DNA from: Drouetiella hepatica Uher 2000/2452
Lineage (GTDB): Bacteria > Cyanobacteriota > Cyanobacteriia > Elainellales > Elainellaceae
NCBI GenBank assembly: GCA_019359505.1
Contig: JAHHHD010000009.1
Location: forward strand, 1 to 64,000
DNA length: 64,000 nucleotides
Direction of reading: 5' to 3'
The notes beneath the pieces were generated by a model. The model had not been told where the DNA came from and made no database searches. It saw only the letters and a list, made by a program, of their open reading frames with translations. The first letter of the stretch is position 1. Each line of letters opens with the position of its first letter. The position numbers and the translations under genes were made by a program. Below are positions 6,266-15,126 of this stretch, in pieces.

Positions 6266-8752
6266 TCAAGCAATTTGAGGCTGGCGATCGCAGCCGCTCT
6301 TTAAGTTCGTTCCGCCATTCAGATTGGCGGTGCAGCCAGGGTCGAGGCTATGGCTGAGTAGCCACTGATGATTTTCGGGAGTTTCGCTCATCCAGCGCTC
6401 CAGCATATCTGCCCACTTTACAGGCAATCTCAGCTGTCTCCAGGTCTCATAGGAAGCCACAGAAATTTGCTCATACAAAGCAGTATCTGCCAAAAGCTGA
6501 GCAACAGAGCTGGCTAGAGCGATTGCATCACCCGCAGGAAACAGCAGAGCATTAACGCCAGACTGGAGATTGTGCGTGAACATGGGATGATCTGAAGCCA
6601 CGATCGGCGTGCGCGATCGCAGCGCGTGATGAATGGTCAGCGGAAATCCTTCGGGGTAAACATGGCGACTGGGGACTACGACTAAGTCCGCCTCTCGCAT
6701 CAGTGGCTCAACTCTTTGAGTAGAAATCACACCCAAGAATTCGACAGCATCCGCGATGTTGAGGCAATTGGCTTGACGAGCAAATTCTCCTGTCCCATCT
6801 TCTCCAGCGATCTGTAGCGCTACCGGAATTTTCTTGGCTTTGAGGTGGGCGATCGCCTTCAGCAAATCTCCTACCCCTTTCTCTGCCATTAGCGTCCCGA
6901 CATAGATCAGCTTCCAGCAGTTTGGCTGCGATCGCAGGGATTTTGGCAGCAGGGCACCGGGGGTTAATTCTAGGAGAAAATCCCAGGGAACAATCTTGCG
7001 AGGCAACACGCCCAGATGTTTCAGCCTTTGCGCCGAAGCCATGCCGTAGCTGCCCACCCATTCAATTTGGGGATGATTGAGCGATCGGATGAGCCAATAA
7101 TTCTTCAGCCGGGTCTTCCAGTGGGTAGAAACGATCGATGAGGCAAATAGCGCCATGGTCTTCACTTTGTTCTGGATTGCCCAGGCAAAAATTTCAGCCA
7201 TCGGCATTCGCACAATTAGGTGAGTCGGATTCAGCTTTTCGATCAGGCTAATGATCGCTTGGGGCTTGATGGCTCGATGCCCTGCCTGAACTCCTGCTCC
7301 GATCGCCCGTACCCCATTCGGCAGCATCTCGTCATAGGATTCTGGGGTCAGGCAGCAAATGACGGCAACCTCATCAGCCTGCTTTGCCAAATCGGCAACA
7401 GAATCGACGGAGTATTGCTGGGCGTAATAGGTTTCCTCTTTACCCGCCAGAAAGTTCTGAAGCGTCTGCCGATAGTCTCCGGCATATTGAACGATAACGA
7501 ACCGTTTTGTAGAAGCAGGCTGCGGCAGGGAGGGGGCATTGCCCGATCGCCGCTCCATCAAAATAGATTCCAATGCCGCACTCCAACTCCGAGCCGGGTC
7601 ATAAAACTGTGCCTGGAGGTTCAGGCAGTTGCGGCGTTTTTGCTCATAGAAGTCGCGATCGTCGCAGAGCTGCAACAGGGCATCGCCGTAGGCTTTGACA
7701 TCGTTAGGAGGGACTTCAACGACCGCCGCCTGCACATAATCTAGCGCAGGACAAACGGACGAAGTGACGACCGGACGACCTGCCAAAATTCCTTCGGCAA
7801 CGACCTGATTAAAGCCTTCCACAAATTCGGTTCGAGTAGGAACAATCACCACATGAGATTGACCTAGGCGCTGCCGCATCTCAGGTTTTTGACAATAGCC
7901 GTAGCAAATCACAGTGTCTCGTAATCCTGCTTGAGCCACCGCCACACGCAAATCGTTGAGAGCCGACCCGTCGCCGCAGAGTTCAAAGATAATGTCTTGC
8001 CGTCCCTCGACCGCAAAGCGTTGAGCAATTGCCAGCAGGTCAAAAACCCCTTTGCTGCTCTCAATCCGACCTGCAAACAAAACTCGGAAGGGCGATCGCT
8101 CCAAATTGGGTTCTGTCACATTAGCAAACTCAGTCGATCGATAGGCTGGCAAGAATTCTACGACAGGTCGAGAGTTTCCCTGAGTGATCTGCGCGACCTG
8201 CCCCTTGATATCCTGCGAAACGGCTAAAATTGCGGCACAGTCCTTAGCAAAAAATCTGCGGCTAAGCTGCAATAGTTTACTTTCAACCCGTCGCTGAGAT
8301 TCATACTTTCGCCATAGGGTGCAGTGCAGGCTGGGAATGACCCGAACGCCCAACACGCTCAGCATAGACAGCATAAACCAGTAGGTTGAACCCGTATCTA
8401 CGACTGCCACATTTGCCCGAAAGCCGATCGCCGAAAAAATCAGCCGTAGCCCATAGATGACTTGACCTAGGTGATATAAAATCCCAGAGGTATTTTGTAG
8501 AAAATTAGGGCGATTTTCTAAAATAAACTGTTCGTCTTGCCAACGCGATCGATCGCTAAAAGACGAAATCACGTAAGCTTTTGCCCCTAATTTTCGGCAA
8601 ACATCATAGAACTGGCTAGAGTAAGTGACAGAAACCTGTGAAGGATCATCTTGTCCTTTTGCCCAGTACTCATAGGTTCCAATAACATTGCCAGGGCCAG
8701 CAGCGTATAAAATCCGCAGAGATGAATCCTGTATCGATGCATTGTCCGACAT
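6266..8752 (-). CDS. Double-domain glycosyltransferase (two tandem GT4-type modules)
   Basis: The 828-aa protein contains two full GT-B glycosyltransferases. Module one (about 1-400) has RVLFAGRIESSKGVFDLLAI and FVEGFNQVVAEGILAGRPVV, the GT4 phosphate-binding and donor-binding motifs. Module two starts near residue 417 (KRFVIVQYAGDYRQTLQNFL) and has LIYVGTLMAEKGVGDLLKAI and PEGFPLTIHHALRSRTPIV. No signal peptide or membrane helix is clear, so it acts at the cytoplasmic face. Module two is a close paralogue of the stand-alone glycosyltransferase at 34029-35246, so this gene is a fusion. Likely role: two successive sugar transfers in surface polysaccharide or glycolipid synthesis; donor and acceptor unknown. 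It is a single gene with an ATG start. Confidence 0.88.
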   Translation of the reverse strand: MSDNASIQDSSLRILYAAGPGNVIGTYEYWAKGQDDPSQVSVTYSSQFYDVCRKLGAKAYVISSFSDRSRWQDEQFILENRPNFLQNTSGILYHLGQVIYGLRLIFSAIGFRANVAVVDTGSTYWFMLSMLSVLGVRVIPSLHCTLWRKYESQRRVESKLLQLSRRFFAKDCAAILAVSQDIKGQVAQITQGNSRPVVEFLPAYRSTEFANVTEPNLERSPFRVLFAGRIESSKGVFDLLAIAQRFAVEGRQDIIFELCGDGSALNDLRVAVAQAGLRDTVICYGYCQKPEMRQRLGQSHVVIVPTRTEFVEGFNQVVAEGILAGRPVVTSSVCPALDYVQAAVVEVPPNDVKAYGDALLQLCDDRDFYEQKRRNCLNLQAQFYDPARSWSAALESILMERRSGNAPSLPQPASTKRFVIVQYAGDYRQTLQNFLAGKEETYYAQQYSVDSVADLAKQADEVAVICCLTPESYDEMLPNGVRAIGAGVQAGHRAIKPQAIISLIEKLNPTHLIVRMPMAEIFAWAIQNKVKTMALFASSIVSTHWKTRLKNYWLIRSLNHPQIEWVGSYGMASAQRLKHLGVLPRKIVPWDFLLELTPGALLPKSLRSQPNCWKLIYVGTLMAEKGVGDLLKAIAHLKAKKIPVALQIAGEDGTGEFARQANCLNIADAVEFLGVISTQRVEPLMREADLVVVPSRHVYPEGFPLTIHHALRSRTPIVASDHPMFTHNLQSGVNALLFPAGDAIALASSVAQLLADTALYEQISVASYETWRQLRLPVKWADMLERWMSETPENHQWLLSHSLDPGCTANLNGGTNLKSGCDRQPQIA

Positions 8753-8850
8753 GGGGGGACTCCAAGAGACAGTATTATGCTCTCAGTCAGCAACCATAGC
8801 CTTGGGACAGGCAAGATGCCCTCTGCTTCACGCGTTCTTTACACATCCTT

Positions 8851-8929
8851 CACATAGCTGTCTTTACACATAGCTGTCTTTACACATAGCTATCTTTCGC
8901 ATAGTTGTCTTTACATATAGCTGTCTTTG
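8851..8929. repeat. Tandem 16-base repeats upstream of the channel gene
   Basis: CACATAGCTGTCTTTA occurs twice exactly (8851-8866, 8867-8882), then three variants (8883-8898, 8899-8913 with one base missing, 8914-8929) and a partial copy. The array ends about 48 bases before the chosen ATG at 8977 and lies between two divergent genes. Confidence 0.85.
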
Positions 8930-8976
8930 CATACACGCACATAGCTGCTCGTGCAGCTTATCCATTTCAGAACGGC

Positions 8977-11451
8977 ATGACTCCCACAAACCTGGCTGAA
9001 CTTGCGAAAAATGGAGATCCTCAGGCGATCGCCGCCCTCTTAGATCGGCTGCTTGCCCATCCAGAAACGGGGGTGAAAGCCGATTGGCAGGGTAAGCAGC
9101 TGAACCTCCGATTCTTCTCTGCCACTGAGGTTGATCCGCTTCAGACGATCGCCTTTTTGGAAGAAAACTTGCAGGTTTTGCAAATAGAATCTGTCGAGAC
9201 TGTGCGGGTGTTTGGCTATCGAGAGGGGGAGCCAACCCCGGTCTGGAGTCAATCTGTGAACTGGCAATCTGAGGCTGTATCTGCCGCCATATCTGCCGCC
9301 CTGCCGCCTGCTGCTCCGCGATCGATCGCCCATTCTTTACCGCCCAGCTTGCCCGATCCTCAAATCGATCGCTTCATCGTTTGCGGACTGGGGGATCTGG
9401 GGCAATATTGTGTTCTTAACCTCAAGCGATTTGCCTTGCGAGAGTTTGAGATTCGCGTTACGGCGATCGACAAACAGATGCGAGACGAGTGGGAAGTTAC
9501 TGACCTTCTCAATCTGCTCACCGAAGAGCCAGTCATTGGCGACTGCCGCAACAATGAGGTGCTGTTACAGGCTGGCATTGAGCAATGTCGTGCGATCCTG
9601 TTGGTCACAAGCAATGAAAGCGTCAATATTGAGGCGGCGATCGCGGCTCGGCGGCTGAACCCCAATGTCCGGCTGATTGTCCGCTCTTCTCGGCAGAGCC
9701 TTAACCAGTTGCTCAAACAGCAGCTCGGCGATTTTGTGGCTTTTGATCCCACAGAACTTCCAGCTGCTTCCTTTGCCCTGGCAGGTCTGCAAGCTGGAAT
9801 TTTGGGCTACTTCGATATTGGCGGCGTTCGGCTTCAGGTGGTTGAGCAGCAGGTGCAGCCCAAGGACCATCGGTTTGAGGGGGCTTATGCCTCAACGCTG
9901 CATAAAAAAAGCTATCGGCTGTTGAGCTATCAATCGGCATCGGGTCAACTTCCCTCCAGAGCCTTTTATCAGTGGCAGACGGATACGCAAATTCAGCCCA
10001 GCGATACGATCGCCTACATCGAAGTTGTTGGGCAATCCGGGCGATCGTCCCCTACGGATATTTCGACGATCGAGACTCCTTGGCAGCAGCTGCTTGTCCT
10101 AATTCAGGAGGCTAGTCAGCGCAGTCTGCGTCGCAATGTCACCCAGATTTGGCAGTGGCTCAACGCTCAGCAGGTGCGTCAGGTGATTGGTGCCGGGGTG
10201 CTGTTTGCCACGATGCTGTGGCTGACGAGTATGACATTGCTTTGGGCAACGGTGCCGCAGATTGGCTGGGGAAAGGCGGCTTCTACGGCGGCGATTCTGC
10301 TGCTGGGAGGCTATGGCGACATTTTTGGGGGACTTTCCGATCCGGCGCTACAAGTACCGCCTTTGGTGCAGCTCTATTGCCTAGTGGTGACGATCGCCAG
10401 CCTTGCCTCAGTCTTGGGTGTGCTAGGACTAATTACCGATAGCCTGCTCAGCTCCCGGTTTGATTTTCTGCGTAAGCGTCCGCGACTGCCGAAGCAAAAT
10501 CATGTCGTTTTGGTCGGCTATGGACGAGTAGGGCAGCGCGTCGCGGCTCTGCTGAAGGAATTTAGACAGCCTGTTGTCGCCATCACTGAGACGCTGGAGC
10601 CAACGGTATCACCAACTCAAATTCCGCTGCTGGTGGGCAACCCGGTGACTGAATTAGCAAAAGTCAACCTGGCAAATGCCAAAAGCGTAATTGTGTTGAC
10701 CGAAGACCAGATGCTAAACCTGGAAGTGGCATTAATGGCACGGGATGCAGCCCAGCAGATCAACCGCGATGTTCAGCTTGTGGTGCGAACTTATGATCAG
10801 CGCTTCAGCGATAATTTGAGTAATCTGCTCCCTGATGCCAAGGCGCTGGCGGCATACGGACTATCGGCAGAAGCATTTGCAGGAGCTGCTTTCGGCGAGA
10901 ATATCTTAGGGCTATTTCGCTTGAATGAGCAAACTATTCTGGTGACGGAATACACGATCGCTCAAGGAGATTCCTTAGTCGGGCAGCTCTTAGCGCAGGT
11001 TTCCTATGGCTACGGCGTAGTGCCAATCTTCCAACAGAGAGCCAGCCAACAGAGAGCCAGCCAGCAGAGAGCCAGTCAGCACAAAACCAATCAGGTTGAG
11101 AGTGATCCCACTGATTCTCTGATGCCCCCCGACGATCGCCGTTTGCAGGTGGGCGATCGCTTGATTCTGCTTGCCTCTATCAACGGGCTACGTCGCATTG
11201 AGCATCAAGAAGCTTCACCGCCGCAGCGCTGGCGACTAGCAGCCCAGAAGCCTCTCAACCAAGGAGCAGAACAAGAGAGCAGCAATATCCTCCACCGTGT
11301 TTCAGGCTGCGACCTCGACAGAGCTAGAGCCTTTACCGAAAATTTGCCAGGGACGATCGATCTGCTGCTCTATGACTACCAAGCTCACCGCTTGGTGGAA
11401 GAGTTGCAGCGGCAGCTCCCTCAAGTCTCACTGGTGCCATTGCCTCTTTGA
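8977..11451 (+). CDS. RCK/TrkA-N ion-channel protein with central two-helix pore
   Basis: The 824-aa protein starts MTPTNLAELAKNGDPQAIAA; an upstream in-frame start (8905) would add 24 residues encoded by the tandem repeats and is unlikely. After a roughly 100-residue N-terminal domain comes a TrkA-N Rossmann unit (RFIVCGLGDLGQYCVLNLKR, residues 132-151). Two membrane helices (about 402-426 and 463-490) flank LLLGGYGDIFGG, whose GYGD at 445-448 resembles a potassium selectivity filter. A second RCK follows (HVVLVGYGRVGQRVAALLKE, about 509-528). A run of three SQQRA units (11032-11076) lies in the C-terminal part. Likely an NAD-gated K+ or cation channel in the plasma membrane. Ion selectivity is inferred from the filter alone. 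Confidence 0.85.
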   Translation: MTPTNLAELAKNGDPQAIAALLDRLLAHPETGVKADWQGKQLNLRFFSATEVDPLQTIAFLEENLQVLQIESVETVRVFGYREGEPTPVWSQSVNWQSEAVSAAISAALPPAAPRSIAHSLPPSLPDPQIDRFIVCGLGDLGQYCVLNLKRFALREFEIRVTAIDKQMRDEWEVTDLLNLLTEEPVIGDCRNNEVLLQAGIEQCRAILLVTSNESVNIEAAIAARRLNPNVRLIVRSSRQSLNQLLKQQLGDFVAFDPTELPAASFALAGLQAGILGYFDIGGVRLQVVEQQVQPKDHRFEGAYASTLHKKSYRLLSYQSASGQLPSRAFYQWQTDTQIQPSDTIAYIEVVGQSGRSSPTDISTIETPWQQLLVLIQEASQRSLRRNVTQIWQWLNAQQVRQVIGAGVLFATMLWLTSMTLLWATVPQIGWGKAASTAAILLLGGYGDIFGGLSDPALQVPPLVQLYCLVVTIASLASVLGVLGLITDSLLSSRFDFLRKRPRLPKQNHVVLVGYGRVGQRVAALLKEFRQPVVAITETLEPTVSPTQIPLLVGNPVTELAKVNLANAKSVIVLTEDQMLNLEVALMARDAAQQINRDVQLVVRTYDQRFSDNLSNLLPDAKALAAYGLSAEAFAGAAFGENILGLFRLNEQTILVTEYTIAQGDSLVGQLLAQVSYGYGVVPIFQQRASQQRASQQRASQHKTNQVESDPTDSLMPPDDRRLQVGDRLILLASINGLRRIEHQEASPPQRWRLAAQKPLNQGAEQESSNILHRVSGCDLDRARAFTENLPGTIDLLLYDYQAHRLVEELQRQLPQVSLVPLPL
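11032..11076 (+). repeat. 15-base tandem repeat inside the channel gene
   Basis: The unit CAACAGAGAGCCAGC repeats three times (11032-11046, 11047-11061, 11062-11076, last with two changes), encoding three five-residue QQRAS units in a hydrophilic loop. Slippage can add or remove units without a frameshift. Confidence 0.85.
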
Positions 11452-11475
11452 TGGGGTTGCTCTCGTCCCCAGACA

Positions 11476-12447
11476 CTAAATCACCAAATACTCTCGTACC
11501 CTTTCTCGATGGCGACGTAACTGAGCCAGAGCCTTCATCTCAATCTGGCGCACCCGTTCGCGACTCAGCCCCAAATGCTCACCAATCTCCTGCAAACTCT
11601 GCGCCGTACTGTTGTTTAAGCCAAAGCGCAAGGTCATAACTTCCTGCTGTCGAGGAGTTAGCTCCGCCAAGAGCCGCTGCACATCATCTCGAAGCGCCTC
11701 ACCTGTTGTATACTCTTCTGGCGAAGGCTTATCGTCCGTCAGCAGATCCACAAATTCCGTGTCCTGATTTTGCCCAACTCGCAGATCTAGAGAAATCGGC
11801 TGTCGAGCCAGCAGTAAAAACTTCCTCACTTCGGCAGGTTCTAACTCCAGCGCCTCAGCAATTTCTGCCGGAGTGGCATTTCGCCCCAACTGATGAGAAA
11901 TTTGCCTTTGCGTCGTCCTAATCTTGGTCAATCTTTCATAGACATGACTAGGCAGACGAATAGTGCGTCCCTGCTGAGCGATCGCCCGTGACATCGCCTG
12001 ACGAATCCACCAGTACACATAGGTAGATAACTTATAGCCCTGCATCGGGTCAAACTTTTCTACGCCGCGCCCCAAGCCCAAAGTTCCTTCCTGAATCAAA
12101 TCGAGAAACTCCACGCCCCGCCGCTGATATTTTTTGGCAACGGAAACCACCAGGCGCAAATTTGCCTCAATCATCTTGTGCTTTGCTCGCTGCCCCTTCA
12201 CCAGAGCAGCATTTAAGTCATTAAGGTTAACGTCAGCTTGCTGCGCCCACTCTTCAGGACTTGGCTCGTGACCCAATCTCTCAGCTAAGACTGCTTTGTT
12301 GAGGTACAGAGCCATCATCTGCTGAACTTGCTTACCATAAACAACTTCCTGTTCCTTGGTGAGCAAAGGAATCCGACCAATTTCTAAGAGATAAGTCCGA
12401 ATGGTGTCGGTGCCGAAATTAGGCTGAGCAGGATGGATGGGAGTCAA
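11476..12447 (-). CDS. Group 2 sigma-70 family RNA polymerase sigma factor
   Basis: The 323-aa protein begins MTPIHPAQPNFGTDTIRTYL, with region 1.2 (DTIRTYLLEIGRIPLLTKEQ), region 2 (ANLRLVVSVAKKYQRRGVEF and YKLSTYVYWWIRQAMSRAIA for -10 recognition), region 3 and region 4.2 (LSRERVRQIEMKALAQLRRH). It lacks region 1.1, as expected for non-essential group 2 factors (SigB to SigE class) that redirect RNA polymerase in stress, darkness or nutrient change. The LGLGRGVEKFDP segment has Gly where the primary factor has Ile or Glu. Which group 2 subtype it is cannot be settled by eye. It converges with the channel gene (24 bases between stops). Confidence 0.93.
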   Translation of the reverse strand: MTPIHPAQPNFGTDTIRTYLLEIGRIPLLTKEQEVVYGKQVQQMMALYLNKAVLAERLGHEPSPEEWAQQADVNLNDLNAALVKGQRAKHKMIEANLRLVVSVAKKYQRRGVEFLDLIQEGTLGLGRGVEKFDPMQGYKLSTYVYWWIRQAMSRAIAQQGRTIRLPSHVYERLTKIRTTQRQISHQLGRNATPAEIAEALELEPAEVRKFLLLARQPISLDLRVGQNQDTEFVDLLTDDKPSPEEYTTGEALRDDVQRLLAELTPRQQEVMTLRFGLNNSTAQSLQEIGEHLGLSRERVRQIEMKALAQLRRHRERVREYLVI

Positions 12448-12663
12448 AGAGATACCTATAGATTTTGGAATTTATCCATTCAAGTGCGTCACTCTGTCCT
12501 TGACCTCTAGCCTCGTCGCAGGAATTAGATAAAAGCTTGAAGATTTATTTCAGTCTACCAGACGAGCCTATGCAGATATCTTTATTATGAACGATGCGCA
12601 AAAGATGGACAAATTGAGTTTGAGCGATCGAGTTTGAGCGATCGCCCCTCCCTTACCCCCTGC

Positions 12664-13875
12664 TCAGGGCTTATGGTCAAGCTGAATAGCCTGTTCTAAC
12701 GCCGTTTTTTCTTTTGCCCTCTGAATATAGGGCTGTAGCTTAGCTGCATCCCAGCCCGTCAAGATCAGCAGGCTGTCTGGCTCTATACCTCTCATCAACA
12801 TATCTACACACCAAGTTTGCTGAGCTTGCTCAGGCGTGGGGAGATGTCCAGTGGGAGTTCGCTGCTCTGTCGTTATCTCTTGCCAGCGCTGCCTTATCTC
12901 GCTTTCCAGAAGCGGTGTTCCGGCTGCATTGAGGAACAGGGCGGCTTGGGTATCTTTGCGGCTTTTGAGCCACTGAGTTAGAGGATTGCGGAGATAAGAG
13001 CCATAGCGCCTGCCCATAATCCATTGATTAATAGGAACTTGACGAGAAGAAGAGTCATAGGGGACTTGTACAATCTGCTGATGGGCATCGCTGATATGAT
13101 GCGATCGCTCCAGCCGCACCAAGTCTCCAGGGCTGAGTCCGGCACCAAACAGCAGATAAATCAGAGCGTAATCCTGTAATCCCGATTTTTTGGCGCGTTG
13201 CAATATCGTGTGAACCAGAGTCGCAGGCAAATCATTGATGGGAGCAGGCTGAACGGCTGACGGCACCGACAAAATATCTCCTGGCAAAAACAGCCTCACC
13301 AGATGCTCCAAAAAATCATCTCGATCGCGCCAAAGTTCGTGAAACTCGCTAGTAAACTCAATCACGGCATAGCCCAACAGCAGGCTATTTAATAAACTTG
13401 CCAACTTTGCGGCAGATACGGGAGTCTGTTCACCCTGAAGCTGCCCACGGTCAATCACAGCCGCAAAATATTGTGCAACATAGCCATTGGCTTGAGTCAA
13501 GCCTTGCCCCAACGCCTGACGATTTTCTAAGGGATATTGCCCCGCCTCACCTATGACCGATCGCACCACTTCAGGTACTTTCTCTAGGGTTTGCAGAGCG
13601 GCGATCGCATAATCTCTCAGTGCTTGGTCAAGACTGCTACTACATACCGCTTGCTGAACCAGTGCCTGCCCTAGATTCATAAAAACGGCTACCTCTTTAA
13701 TCACTGCCAGCAGCAGACCATGCTTGTTGCCAAAGTGACGAAACAAAGTCACCTCGTTCACTTCAGCCGCTTCTGCAATCTGCCGAGTTGTTGTTTCAGT
13801 GATGCCTTGAGCGGCAAATAACTCAAGCGCTGCGTCAATTAAGCGCTGCCGAGTTGAATGGCGGGAGTCAGACAT
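12664..13875 (-). CDS. TetR/AcrR-family regulator fused to a degenerate tyrosine-recombinase-like domain
   Basis: The 403-aa protein has a classic TetR N terminus (RQRLIDAALELFAAQGITET, then RQIAEAAEVNEVTLFRHFGN, helix-turn-helix) and a ligand-type domain to about residue 200. Usual TetR proteins stop there. Residues 215-400 look like an integrase catalytic fold: YALIYLLFGAGLSPGDLVRL mirrors the first-Arg region with Ser248 in place of Arg, and LILTGWDAAKLQPYIQRAKE mirrors the H/W...Tyr end (W375, Y383). The HxxR box is not recognisable, so recombinase activity is unlikely; a DNA-binding or oligomerising role is inferred. Two palindromes upstream suit autoregulation, and a desaturase gene diverges from it. 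Confidence 0.8.
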   Translation of the reverse strand: MSDSRHSTRQRLIDAALELFAAQGITETTTRQIAEAAEVNEVTLFRHFGNKHGLLLAVIKEVAVFMNLGQALVQQAVCSSSLDQALRDYAIAALQTLEKVPEVVRSVIGEAGQYPLENRQALGQGLTQANGYVAQYFAAVIDRGQLQGEQTPVSAAKLASLLNSLLLGYAVIEFTSEFHELWRDRDDFLEHLVRLFLPGDILSVPSAVQPAPINDLPATLVHTILQRAKKSGLQDYALIYLLFGAGLSPGDLVRLERSHHISDAHQQIVQVPYDSSSRQVPINQWIMGRRYGSYLRNPLTQWLKSRKDTQAALFLNAAGTPLLESEIRQRWQEITTEQRTPTGHLPTPEQAQQTWCVDMLMRGIEPDSLLILTGWDAAKLQPYIQRAKEKTALEQAIQLDHKP

Positions 13876-13883
13876 AGGAGAAA

Positions 13884-13900
13884 TGTAAGTGACACTTGCA
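13884..13900. promoter_or_regulatory. Palindromic operator copy 1 (candidate TetR site)
   Basis: TGTAAGTGACACTTGCA is a near-perfect 17-base palindrome, 8 bases before the TetR-type start codon. It matches the site at 13930-13946 at 14 of 17 positions (shared TGTAAGT and CTTGCA). Direct sequence observation; its use by the adjacent regulator is inferred. Confidence 0.7.
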
Positions 13901-13929
13901 AAATCAAAGGGAGGTTGCTAGGATATAAA

Positions 13930-13946
13930 TGTAAGTAGCGCTTGCA
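13930..13946. promoter_or_regulatory. Palindromic operator copy 2 (candidate TetR site)
   Basis: TGTAAGTAGCGCTTGCA repeats the motif of 13884-13900 with 46 bases between centres, roughly four to five helical turns. Both lie in the 233-base gap shared with the divergent desaturase, so one regulator could control both genes. Confidence 0.7.
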
Positions 13947-14108
13947 TCTTCTTATCCACTATAGCCAAATAGCCAAAGCAAAAGCCAAAGCAAAACAGCC
14001 AAAGCAAAACTATATAGAACCAGCTATCGAATTCAATCAGTCCCTTACAGCGTCCTCTGCAAAAATCTAAAATTCAAAATTCAAAACCCGCAACCCACAA
14101 CTCCAATC

Positions 14109-14957
14109 ATGACCCCCAATTCTATTAAAACGGCTTCCCAAGGGCAGCAAATGCCTCTGGACTGGACAAACGTCTTTTTCTTTGGAACAATCCACGCCCT
14201 GGCTCTGCTGGCTCCCTGGTTCTTCTCCTGGTCGGCATTAGGCGTGATGCTGTTCCTCCACTGGCTGTTGGGCAGTATCGGCATTTGCTTGGGATACCAT
14301 CGGCTGCTGACTCACCGAAGTTTTCAGGTGCCTAAGCTGTTGGAATATGCGATCGCCACATTGGGCGCTCTAGCGCTGCAAGGGGGCCCCATTTTCTGGG
14401 TTGCCGGACATCGGCTGCACCACATGCACACCGAAGACAACGAAAAAGATCCCTACTCTGCCCGTCGAGGATTTTGGTGGAGTCACATGCTGTGGCTGTT
14501 TTATCCCCGTGCCGAATTTTTTGAATACGAATCCTACAAGAAATTTGCGCCTGATCTGACTCGCGACCCTTTCTATCGCTGGTTAAATCGCAACTTTCTG
14601 TTGCTGCAAGTTCCTCTAGGAATAGGGCTATTTTTGGTGGGCGGCTGGTCGTTTGTGATCTATGGCATGTTCTTGAGACTGGTTTTGCTATGGCACAGCA
14701 CTTGGCTAATCAATTCTGCAAGCCATATTACTGGATATCGCACCTTTGCCTCTGATGACAATGCGCGAAATCTCTGGTGGGCGGCAATTCTCACCTACGG
14801 CGAGGGCTGGCACAACAATCACCATGCCTATCCCAATGTGGCAAAAGCAGGCTTGCAGTGGTGGGAAATTGATATGACTTGGTGGGCAATACAAGCCCTG
14901 CGATCGCTTGGTCTAGCCAAAAAAGTAATAATGCCTCCGCAATCGCTGGAGAGCTGA
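14109..14957 (+). CDS. desC: Delta-9-type acyl-lipid/acyl-CoA fatty acid desaturase
   Basis: Introduces the first cis double bond into acyl chains of membrane lipids, using ferredoxin as electron donor in cyanobacteria. The 282-aa integral membrane protein has the three histidine boxes of the family: HRLLTH (64-69), HRLHHMH (101-107) and HNNHH near residue 237, holding the di-iron centre. Four membrane helices surround them (for example NVFFFGTIHALALLAPWFFS). Length is typical for DesC. It diverges from the TetR-fusion gene, and the two palindromes in the shared upstream region suggest control by that regulator. The protein ends with a short hydrophilic tail. Regiospecificity is inferred from family resemblance. 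Confidence 0.93.
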   Translation: MTPNSIKTASQGQQMPLDWTNVFFFGTIHALALLAPWFFSWSALGVMLFLHWLLGSIGICLGYHRLLTHRSFQVPKLLEYAIATLGALALQGGPIFWVAGHRLHHMHTEDNEKDPYSARRGFWWSHMLWLFYPRAEFFEYESYKKFAPDLTRDPFYRWLNRNFLLLQVPLGIGLFLVGGWSFVIYGMFLRLVLLWHSTWLINSASHITGYRTFASDDNARNLWWAAILTYGEGWHNNHHAYPNVAKAGLQWWEIDMTWWAIQALRSLGLAKKVIMPPQSLES

Positions 14958-15126
14958 AGTCAGACGGATCTCAGGCGAGTTAGCGCTTGAAACTCATACG
15001 GGTAACTAAGGGCATTTGCTGGAAATTGTGCTAGTGTCTTAGGTAAGGTTACTCGTAGTTGTAGAGCCAAGGCTTTATGCAGCTCTAAGCGATTCGGAAG
15101 CTAAGATTTCGGATTTGTAATCTTGA

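Noticed and set aside
8851-8929. Possible CRISPR array
   Set aside because: Units are contiguous 16-base repeats with no spacers, so it is a plain tandem repeat.
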